Assembly: GCA_018400515.1 (NCBI GenBank)
Contig: JAGYMR010000170.1
Coordinates: forward strand, 1 to 6,141
DNA length: 6,141 nt
Origin: Tangfeifania sp.
Lineage (GTDB): Bacteria; Bacteroidota; Bacteroidia; Bacteroidales; Prolixibacteraceae
Direction of reading: 5' to 3'
Both the position numbers and the translations under genes were made by a program. Position 1 is the first letter of the stretch; the number at the start of each line of letters is the position of its first letter. The notes under the pieces were generated by a model, which was not told the origin of the DNA, did no database searches, and was given only the letters and a program-made list of their open reading frames with translations. Below are positions 1 to 5,730 of the stretch, one piece after another.

Positions 1-1617
1 CTTCGGGTAAAAGGGGAAAAGGGGCAGACCATCATTCTGGATTACAACGAAAAACTGAACAAAGACGGAACCCTCGATATCAATCACGAGGCTTCACATA
101 CATACGGAAGGCACCAAACCGATAAACTGATCCTTTCGGGAAAGGGAACCGAAACCTTTGAATCCCGCTTTACCCATCACTCCTTCCGCTACGTGCAGGT
201 CACCGGACTGAAACAATCCCCTGTTGCCGGAGACCTGACAGGGAAATGGGTGCATACTGCGATGGAACCTGCCGGGACTTTTGAGTGTTCCAACGAAAAA
301 CTTAACAAGATACACCGGGCAATCACCCGGGGATACCGGAATTATATTCTTCACCATCCGATGGACCCGTTGCGTGAGAAAATGGGATGGACACAGGATG
401 TCTGGAACATGTTTGAAGCAGGGGCTTATAACTTCGACGTGGCCCGGGTGTACCGGAAATGGTTCTATGATTTTCTGGATGCTCAGGATCCCAACGGCCA
501 CGTACCCCCGGTAATCCCGGCCAATTACTGGGGAAGGACCACTCCCGGAGGAGACCCGGGCCGTATGTCCGATCCCTGGTGGGGGGGAGCCCTGGTCTAT
601 CTGCCATGGTTTATGTATGACTACTATGGCGACAAAACCCTCCTGGAAACGGGTTTCCCGGCCATGAAAAGGTATGTGGATTATATCAGGGGTACTTCAG
701 AAAACAACCTGGTTTACTGGACGCTGGGCGACTGGGGCGATGTGTCGCATATGGAAAAAGGAGGGCAGTACAGGAGCACTCCTGTCGTGGAATCCTCGAC
801 CTGTGCCTTTTATTACCTCGCTTCGCTGGTGCAAAAAACCGCCCGTCTTCTGGAAAATGAAAAAGATGCTGAAAAATACGGAAGTCTGGCCCGCGGGATT
901 AAAAAAAGCTTCAATGAGCAGTTTTTTGACTATGAAAAAGGAATCTACAAAACCCCGAGCCAGAGTGCCCAGGTGCTGCCGCTCTACCTGGGGATGGTCC
1001 CGGAAGGTCACGGGGATTCCGTCCTGCAATGGATTGTAACCGACATCCGGGGAAACGATAACCATCTGACCACCGGATTCGTGGGGATACTGCCCCTGCT
1101 GGATGAACTCTCCCGGAGAGGACGGACCGATGTGGCTTATGACCTGGCTGTTCAGGAGGATTATCCAAGTTGGTACTACATGCTGAAAGACGGGGGAACT
1201 ACCCTTACCGAATATTGGAACCCGGATAGCGGTTCAAAAAACATTGTGAATCTGGGAGGGCCCCTCGGTGCCTGGTTTTATAAATACCTTGCCGGCATCC
1301 GGCCGCTGAAACCTGCGTTCCGGGAATTTACCCTCGAACCTTACTTTGTCCCCGGTATGGACTGGATGAAAGCCACTTATGATTCCCCGGCGGGCCAGAT
1401 CCTTTCCTCCTGGAAACGCCAATCCGGCCAAATCCGTTATGAAGTGAAAGTGCCGGTGAATACAACAGCACGGGTTACACTGCCCGTTTCAGACGCCAAA
1501 ACGGTTTCTGTCAACGGAGAACCGCTTTTGTCGGCGGGCAAGGTGAAAATAGTTGCTGAGGATGGGCAACAGACCCATTTTTTGTTGGGGGCCGGAAACT
1601 ATGCGGTTGTTTTTTGA
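1..1617 (+). CDS. GH78-type alpha-L-rhamnosidase, C-terminal part (5' end outside window)
   Basis: This enzyme is expected to release terminal alpha-L-rhamnose from glycans or glycosides by an inverting mechanism, probably outside the cytoplasm. The frame is open from base 1 to a TGA at 1615-1617, giving 538 codons. Family members usually have about 900-1000 residues, so the N-terminal part is missing. Codons 1-65 are the end of the beta-sandwich domain that precedes the catalytic domain (ESRFTHHSFRYVQVTG). The (alpha/alpha)6 barrel follows, with PMDPLREKMGWTQD (candidate Asp122, Glu126 and Asp133 in window codons), DPWWGGALVYLPW, LGDWGD near codon 244, and TLTEYW, whose Glu404 fits the general base. 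The final ~110 codons match the C-terminal beta-sandwich, starting after AWFYKYLAGI. An internal ATG at 193 lies within a domain and is not the start. Family placement is firm. Two active-site segments look atypical (see findings), so rhamnose specificity is likely but not certain. Confidence 0.9.
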   Translation, partial: LRVKGEKGQTIILDYNEKLNKDGTLDINHEASHTYGRHQTDKLILSGKGTETFESRFTHHSFRYVQVTGLKQSPVAGDLTGKWVHTAMEPAGTFECSNEKLNKIHRAITRGYRNYILHHPMDPLREKMGWTQDVWNMFEAGAYNFDVARVYRKWFYDFLDAQDPNGHVPPVIPANYWGRTTPGGDPGRMSDPWWGGALVYLPWFMYDYYGDKTLLETGFPAMKRYVDYIRGTSENNLVYWTLGDWGDVSHMEKGGQYRSTPVVESSTCAFYYLASLVQKTARLLENEKDAEKYGSLARGIKKSFNEQFFDYEKGIYKTPSQSAQVLPLYLGMVPEGHGDSVLQWIVTDIRGNDNHLTTGFVGILPLLDELSRRGRTDVAYDLAVQEDYPSWYYMLKDGGTTLTEYWNPDSGSKNIVNLGGPLGAWFYKYLAGIRPLKPAFREFTLEPYFVPGMDWMKATYDSPAGQILSSWKRQSGQIRYEVKVPVNTTARVTLPVSDAKTVSVNGEPLLSAGKVKIVAEDGQQTHFLLGAGNYAVVF

Positions 1618-1812
1618 TGGAAGGGGCAGATAATAAAATGCAAATTTCACCATGACCTGAAATATTTTCGGGAACCTGGGAAAAAATCGATAACCCCGTT
1701 CTCAAATTTTTAATTAGCTTATTTATAAATTTGTTAAAGCAGAAATAAAAAGTTTTTGCATTTTTGCTTTTCCATAAAATTGGATACGTTCATAAATTTT
1801 AAAAAAAATAAT
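1618..1812. other. Intergenic region between GH78 and FISUMP genes
   Basis: This 195-bp AT-rich gap separates the GH78 stop from the next start. It holds a small hairpin at 1656-1672 (7-bp stem with one G-T pair, 3-base loop) without a following T-run, so termination there is doubtful. It also holds a promoter candidate at 1726-1733 and an A-rich stretch just before the start at 1813. No gene is visible in it on either strand. The gap length and the promoter candidate suggest that the downstream gene is transcribed separately from the GH78 gene. Confidence 0.6.
1726..1733 (+). promoter_or_regulatory. Candidate Bacteroidota -7 box (TAAATTTG)
   Basis: TAAATTTG matches the Bacteroidota -7 consensus TAnnTTTG at every defined position. 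It lies in a very AT-rich stretch and would start transcription near 1740, leaving a leader of roughly 70 bases before the ATG at 1813. No good -33 TTTG box sits about 19-21 bases upstream; only T-rich sequence at 1707-1711 is present. The call therefore rests on one box plus position. Confidence 0.45.
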
Positions 1813-2637
1813 ATGATTGGTTTATCTGTTCAACATCCGGTTTTCCGGAACATGTTTTTAGTTCTTGCAATCCTTGGTTTTACCATCCCGGCCAGTGCCC
1901 AGGGAGGGGCTCTTGCCCGTATATCCTTTTCAGGCAATCCCTCCGGTGCATTGAAAGTTTTACCTGCTGAAGAGGCCAGCAATCTTTTCAAAAAAGGCGA
2001 AGGGGTCACCGACATTGACGGGAATTTTTATCCGTCGGTGATCATCGGCGATCAGGAGTGGATGGCAGAAAACCTGCGGGTTACCCGGGATGCTGATGGA
2101 AATAATATTCCCCGCTTCAGTTATCAGGGCAACACAGAAAACGCTGAATTGTATGGCGGCCTTTACAGCTGGACAACCGCAATGAACAAGGGAAACAGCA
2201 GCAATTCCGGTCGTGTACAGGGCATTTGTCCCGATGGATGGCACCTTCCCAGTGATGAAGAATGGTCGAAATTAACAGATTATCTGATCAATAATGATGA
2301 TTCCACAACCGAAAATAACGTTGGCAACAAACTTAAATCCTGCCGCCAGGTAAATTCGCCTGAGGGCGGGGATTGTAACACCAAAGAACATCCCCGCTGG
2401 GATGCTCATACCACCCATTTCGGTACAAATAAATTTGGATTTTCCGCCCTTCCGGGAGGGTATCGCCATCCTTTGGGGCTTTATACCCACCGGGGTTGTT
2501 ATGGTTATTGGTGGTCCTCTTCCGAATTTACGCAGGCAGGTGGGGTGGCCCGTTATATTGGCCATTATGACGGGAAAGTGTACGGGTACCACTCTGGCAA
2601 ACAAGACAGTTTCAGCGTGCGGTGCGTCCGGGATTAA
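1813..2637 (+). CDS. Secreted FISUMP-domain protein
   Basis: This is a 274-residue exported protein with a Fibrobacter succinogenes major paralogous domain (FISUMP, TIGR02145-like). The domain is common in secreted or surface proteins of Bacteroidota and Fibrobacteres and has no established biochemical role. The ATG at 1813 follows an A-rich stretch (1800-1812) and gives a signal peptide with Arg12, a hydrophobic core at residues 14-27 and a likely cut after ASAQ at residue 30. An in-frame ATG at 1852 would remove the positive charge, so 1813 is preferred. Family hallmarks appear in order: VTDIDGNFYPSVIIG (65-79) with WMAENLR (83-89), CPDGWHLPSDEEW (139-151), GFSALPGGYR (209-218), YWWSSSE (232-238) and the terminal FSVRCVRD. 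The mature part has five Cys, so a disulfide is possible. There is no C-terminal sorting domain or lipobox. It stands between two glycan-degrading units with large gaps on both sides and is probably monocistronic. A binding or surface role is only a guess. Confidence 0.88.
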   Translation: MIGLSVQHPVFRNMFLVLAILGFTIPASAQGGALARISFSGNPSGALKVLPAEEASNLFKKGEGVTDIDGNFYPSVIIGDQEWMAENLRVTRDADGNNIPRFSYQGNTENAELYGGLYSWTTAMNKGNSSNSGRVQGICPDGWHLPSDEEWSKLTDYLINNDDSTTENNVGNKLKSCRQVNSPEGGDCNTKEHPRWDAHTTHFGTNKFGFSALPGGYRHPLGLYTHRGCYGYWWSSSEFTQAGGVARYIGHYDGKVYGYHSGKQDSFSVRCVRD

Positions 2638-2680
2638 AAGTGCATCCCATCCTCGAACATCGGATCCGTGCTCCAAAATC

Positions 2681-2692
2681 TGTTATATAACA
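2681..2692. repeat. 12-bp perfect palindrome TGTTATATAACA
   Basis: The sequence equals its own reverse complement over 12 bases. It lies 44-55 bases after the FISUMP stop codon. It could be a binding site for a dimeric regulator or a chance AT-rich palindrome. No second copy was noticed in the window. Confidence 0.4.
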
Positions 2693-2776
2693 AGGTTTGG
2701 ATGATTATATTTTTTGTGACAATGAGTTAACCGGGCAGAATTGACAAATGGGAGGAGCCCCTTGGATCAGATCATC

Positions 2777-2807
2777 TTTTAAATTCAAAATCTTTTTGAT
2801 ATCTTTA
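2777..2807 (+). promoter_or_regulatory. Weak promoter candidate for the TIM-barrel operon
   Basis: TATCTTTA at 2800-2807 matches the -7 consensus TAnnTTTG in all but the last base. TTTT at 2777-2780, 19 bases upstream, is a one-mismatch partner for the -33 TTTG box. Transcription would begin near 2814 and leave a leader of about 215 bases before the ATG at 3030. Both boxes are imperfect, so the call is tentative. Confidence 0.35.
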
Positions 2808-2862
2808 CAAAACAGCGGGGAATTATGCTCCACCCTGTAAACCGGGACAACAAGTTGTGTGT

Positions 2863-2993
2863 AACTCGTTAATTTATGGTCGCTTTATTTCATTTTTTTT
2901 GTTATTTTTTAAGATACCCGGAATAATCAGTTATTTAATGAAACGAGTCATGCACTATCGTACAAACAGGAGAAACATTATAAATAACGAGTT
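2863..2993. repeat. Long-range imperfect inverted repeat in the leader
   Basis: The left arm AACTCGTTAATTTAT (2863-2877) pairs with the right arm ATAAATAACGAGTT (2980-2993) over 14 base pairs with one unpaired A. The arms are separated by 102 bases. The core AACGAGT occurs again at 2942-2948 and could pair with the same left arm over 7 bases, so two alternative pairings exist. The match is exact as read; a function in RNA folding or as the ends of a small element is inference. Confidence 0.5.
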
Positions 2994-3029
2994 CCATTTC
3001 ATACCTTTAAAATCAAAATAAATAAAAGA

Positions 3030-4376
3030 ATGCAACAGAATATTTTTGTAAAGCAGTGCCTTATTTTCGCAGCACTTTTTTTCAGTTTAAGTTTAAATCC
3101 CGGGTGTCAGACGAAACATGAAAATGATGGGAAGAAGGGAGCAGATGAAACAGTCGTTGATTACAATCTCTGGAAAATTGAAAACGGCAAGTTTTATCTT
3201 GACGGTGAATGGCAGTTTTTAAAAATTGGGAAACCGTTAATTAACTTCTCAGACAGTGAAGCCGTTGATCAGTTAATTCAGGATTTGGATATTTTAATAG
3301 AAAAAAACTATCAGGTTATTGAAATGAACTGTTACTGGCATCATTTTGATTTTGATGGCGATGGCAATCCTGATGTTTCACTCGAGCCTCTGAATAAACT
3401 CATTACTGCGGTTTATGAGAAAGGAATGTATCCCTGCCTTTCGGTTGAAACATATGCAGTGGGCGGCGGTCAAATTCCCGAAGGATTCTGGGAAAAATTT
3501 CCGGATGCATACTGTATTAATCACAAGGGCAAACGTGTAACTGATACGGAATATGGATTCAACAACGACGTTATTTCCATCTTTCACCAGGGATACCGGG
3601 AAACGGTTCACACCTTTATAAAGAACATGGCAAAGGGAATCGATACAAAAAAAATACTTTACTTCGAAACAACCGTCGAACCCCAATATATGGGACAAAT
3701 CAACATTTGCTACAGCACCCATGCAAAAAATGAATATGAGAAATGGCGTGCAGCAAATACTATCACGGATGAGGAATCCGAATTCCCCGACACGTTCCCT
3801 GTACCGGAGTCATTTGTATTTAATGAAACATGGAATAAATTCAGGGCACAGTTCCTGGCTAAATGGGTCAATGAAGATGCCGGAGCTTACAGGGAAATTG
3901 CAGGAGAAAATGCATATGTTGCCGTTGATTTTCTGGACGCAGAAGAAAGTACAACTATCAGAAGGAACGGTGACCCCATCGAATTTCTGACGCATTTGAC
4001 ATCCCCGGATATTATTCAGGTCAACTGGAGCTGGTATTTTCCGGAAAATTCACCTAACCAGAAAGCCTACGACCGGGTGTATCAGGTGATGGATGAAACA
4101 AACCGGGACTGGGCCGTTACCGAGCATATGACATTTAATGGAAGCGACTTTGTCCGATACGATGAAGAAACCCTGAGAAAAATTCTTCTCAACACCCTGC
4201 ATCAGGGAACCCGCTTTGGATGGGAGTTTGTTGATCTGGGAAACAGCAGCCAGAGTAACTTTAGTATGTATCAGGACGACTGGTCTCCCAAACGGGTTAT
4301 GAACGTGGTTGACAGTAATTGGGATTACTGGATGGAACAGGTGGAAAGCATCGAGGAAAACAGCAAACAACAATAA
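3030..4376 (+). CDS. Putative lipoprotein glycoside hydrolase, clan GH-A-like TIM barrel
   Basis: This 448-residue protein is probably an exported glycoside hydrolase; the substrate is unknown. The ATG follows an A-rich leader. Residues 1-25 form a signal peptide ending in LNPGC, with Cys26 as the likely lipidation site, although the -3 residue is Asn. The acidic stretch soon after Cys26 would suit surface display. The body reads like a (beta/alpha)8 barrel resembling GH42-type enzymes. ENGKFYLDGEWQFLKIGKPL (51-70) opens the domain. MNCYWHHFDF and LNKLITAVYEKGMYPCLSVETY (121-142) fit early strands and helices. YFETTVEPQY (211-220) carries candidate acid/base Glu217, and AVTEHM (362-367) carries candidate nucleophile Glu365. 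GTRFGWEF (393-400) resembles the last barrel strand. A DxDxDG loop at 107-115 could bind calcium. The stop is 40 bases before the beta-helix gene, so co-transcription is likely. The exact family is uncertain, and the catalytic residues are assigned by position only. Confidence 0.72.
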   Translation: MQQNIFVKQCLIFAALFFSLSLNPGCQTKHENDGKKGADETVVDYNLWKIENGKFYLDGEWQFLKIGKPLINFSDSEAVDQLIQDLDILIEKNYQVIEMNCYWHHFDFDGDGNPDVSLEPLNKLITAVYEKGMYPCLSVETYAVGGGQIPEGFWEKFPDAYCINHKGKRVTDTEYGFNNDVISIFHQGYRETVHTFIKNMAKGIDTKKILYFETTVEPQYMGQINICYSTHAKNEYEKWRAANTITDEESEFPDTFPVPESFVFNETWNKFRAQFLAKWVNEDAGAYREIAGENAYVAVDFLDAEESTTIRRNGDPIEFLTHLTSPDIIQVNWSWYFPENSPNQKAYDRVYQVMDETNRDWAVTEHMTFNGSDFVRYDEETLRKILLNTLHQGTRFGWEFVDLGNSSQSNFSMYQDDWSPKRVMNVVDSNWDYWMEQVESIEENSKQQ

Positions 4377-4416
4377 TATTGGAAATACATTAAATTAATT
4401 AATAAAAATTTTAATT

Positions 4417-5661
4417 ATGAAAAGAAATGTTGTCATTATCCTTATCCTGCTATGCAATATCGCCATAGCTCAGGCGAAAGAACTCATCAGCATACAACAG
4501 TTTGATGTGCTGCCTGAAAATTCTGCAGTCGAAAATAAAGTTAATTTACAGAAGGCCATTGACTGGGCTTCGGGAATAGGTGCCTCTTTGTTTGTAGAGC
4601 CTTCTGACGAGCCGTATCACATCGACGGCGGTCTTGTACTTAAAAAAAACGTATCCCTTGTCGGAGTGCATGGACCAACTCCACGCGGAACCGTTCATCC
4701 CGATAAAAAACAACCCGTTGGGAGCGTTTTCAAAATAACCGACAAGGAAAATGTATTTATTACCGTCTCCACTGCAACACAGATCAAGGGCATTCAATTT
4801 TGGTATTCGGAACAAACACTGACTGATCCGGATGCAATCATTCCGTATCCTGCTACCATTCAAACATCTAAAACCAGCAGAACCCAGGGTGTATATTTAT
4901 CATGCCTTACTTTTTACGGAGAATACCTGGCCATGGATTTTAATGCAACCCGCGGAAATGCATGTGAGCTGATGGTGTTTGAGCATTGCTATGGGTATCC
5001 TTTAAGTGGCGAATTTATCCGGATGGATTATTGTTATGATGTTCCCAGGATTTTACATTGCCACGTTAATCCCGCTATACAGCGGTTTATCGGGGGTCAA
5101 AACAGCCGTGCGATTGTTGACGCGGTCATTGCAAAAAAAACGTATGCCTATACAATCAATCATACGGATAATGCCCAGCTTATGGATCTTTTTACGTTTG
5201 GAACCTATGGGGGAATTCTCCTGGATGGTGAATCGTACGGACAGTTAACCAACTTTAACTTCGATTGTGTGGCTGTTGGTATTTTGAAACGTGGAAATAA
5301 CACGAAAAACCGCAACTGGCAAATTGCACAAGGTTCCATTATAGCTAATACCGGCGAAGAAATTGAAGGTATTCATCCAATTATTATTGAAGGGCAGGGG
5401 CATACAGCTTTGAGCAATGTGGAGGCATTTTCCGGAGGGAATAATGCCCTTACTACTGTTGCTGAAAACCAGTCGTGGGATTACCTGTTGGTACGAGGCA
5501 ATAAAAAACTGACCGTTTCCATTTTTGGCAGCCGGATGCGGAATTATGTTTCCGACAAACCGATCACTGTGGAAAACGACAAGGCTATCATTCAGGCAGT
5601 GGCCTGCTTCGATAAAGATGAAAACCTGTACAATAAAACATTTAATGCCGGAAACGAATAA
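4417..5661 (+). CDS. Secreted right-handed beta-helix protein (pectate-lyase-like fold)
   Basis: This 414-residue exported protein appears to be a parallel beta-helix of the pectate lyase superfamily type. The start follows an AT-rich leader and gives Lys2-Arg3, a hydrophobic core and a cut after AQA at residue 20. Near the N-terminus, residues 27-51 (QQFDVLPEN..NLQKAIDWA) resemble the usual helix cap, a degenerate form of DFGA-GDG-DDTxAIQ. Repeating rungs rich in short hydrophobic strands and Asn/Gly turns follow, such as GGLVLKKNVSLVGVHG (71-86), TQIKGIQFW (121-129), GVYLSCLTFYGEYLAMDFN (158-176), YGGILLDG and LTNFNFDCVAVGIL (277-290). The GH28 polygalacturonase residues (NTD, DD, GHG) were not found. 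Conserved-looking polar clusters are HCHVNP (214-219) and INHTDN (247-252). It lies between two glycosidase genes, 40 bases after one and 69 before the other, which suggests action on the same glycan. It could be a lyase, hydrolase, epimerase or binding protein. The fold is likely; the activity is unknown. Confidence 0.72.
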   Translation: MKRNVVIILILLCNIAIAQAKELISIQQFDVLPENSAVENKVNLQKAIDWASGIGASLFVEPSDEPYHIDGGLVLKKNVSLVGVHGPTPRGTVHPDKKQPVGSVFKITDKENVFITVSTATQIKGIQFWYSEQTLTDPDAIIPYPATIQTSKTSRTQGVYLSCLTFYGEYLAMDFNATRGNACELMVFEHCYGYPLSGEFIRMDYCYDVPRILHCHVNPAIQRFIGGQNSRAIVDAVIAKKTYAYTINHTDNAQLMDLFTFGTYGGILLDGESYGQLTNFNFDCVAVGILKRGNNTKNRNWQIAQGSIIANTGEEIEGIHPIIIEGQGHTALSNVEAFSGGNNALTTVAENQSWDYLLVRGNKKLTVSIFGSRMRNYVSDKPITVENDKAIIQAVACFDKDENLYNKTFNAGNE

Positions 5662-5730
5662 CCGGTCCATTGAAGGTATGGGCCGACGTGCTTTACGTTC
5701 GAATATTTTAAACCATTAAACCATTAAAAC
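5662..5730. other. Intercistronic gap with small hairpin and octamer tandem repeat
   Basis: The 69-base gap between the beta-helix and GH92-like genes holds a short stem at 5684-5701 (CGACGT against ACGTTCG, six pairs with one bulged T, loop GCTTT). This is followed by AATATTTTAAA, which is too weak for a convincing terminator. Directly after it, TTAAACCA occurs twice in tandem (5708-5715 and 5716-5723), with a third, one-mismatch copy TTAAAACA (5724-5731) that runs into the start codon. No clear promoter was seen, so read-through from upstream is the simplest view. The hairpin could be a processing or attenuation site. Confidence 0.4.

Larger units (their letters stand above)
2638..3029. other. 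Long intergenic region upstream of the TIM-barrel gene
   Basis: This 392-bp AT-rich stretch has no convincing gene. It contains the palindromes CGGATCCG (2661-2668) and TGTTATATAACA (2681-2692), a weak promoter candidate (2777-2807), a bulged hairpin (2813-2837), the dyad ACAAC-AA-GTTGT (2847-2858), a T-rich tract (2885-2910) and a long-range imperfect inverted repeat (2863-2877 with 2980-2993). Three short ATG-initiated frames of 15, 16 and 27 codons follow one another at 2825-2872, 2876-2926 and 2938-3021. These may be chance. It probably carries the control region of the gene at 3030. No clear terminator with a T-tract follows the FISUMP gene. Confidence 0.6.

Noticed and set aside
674..1039. 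Alternative + strand frame inside the GH78 gene
   Set aside because: It has low-complexity Lys/Trp/Arg-rich composition without domains and overlaps the conserved GH78 frame.
94..1431. Open frames on the minus strand across the GH78 gene
   Set aside because: They are antisense to a well-supported gene, show no family motifs, and are typical of GC-rich coding sequence.
1656..1672. Hairpin after the GH78 gene as an intrinsic terminator
   Set aside because: The stem has only seven pairs, one of them G-T, and an A-run rather than a T-run follows on the + strand.
1756..1812. TTG at 1756 as a start giving a 19-residue N-terminal extension of the FISUMP protein
   Set aside because: The ATG at 1813 has an A-rich leader and gives a normal signal peptide; the extension overlaps the predicted promoter leader and would bury the signal sequence.
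2402..2704. Frame overlapping the end of the FISUMP gene
   Set aside because: The FISUMP frame keeps its C-terminal hallmark FSVRCVRD up to its stop; the other frame has no recognisable motif.
2742..2747. TTGACA as a sigma-70 type -35 box
   Set aside because: Bacteroidota promoters use a different consensus and no TATAAT-like box sits at the right distance.
4397..4416. All-AT hairpin just before the beta-helix gene start
   Set aside because: Six A-T pairs with an 8-base loop are too weak to be stable; the stretch is better explained as an AT-rich translation leader.
5245..5670. Minus-strand frame of 141 codons opposite the beta-helix gene
   Set aside because: It is antisense to the coding frame with a signal peptide and beta-helix pattern, and has no leader or family likeness.
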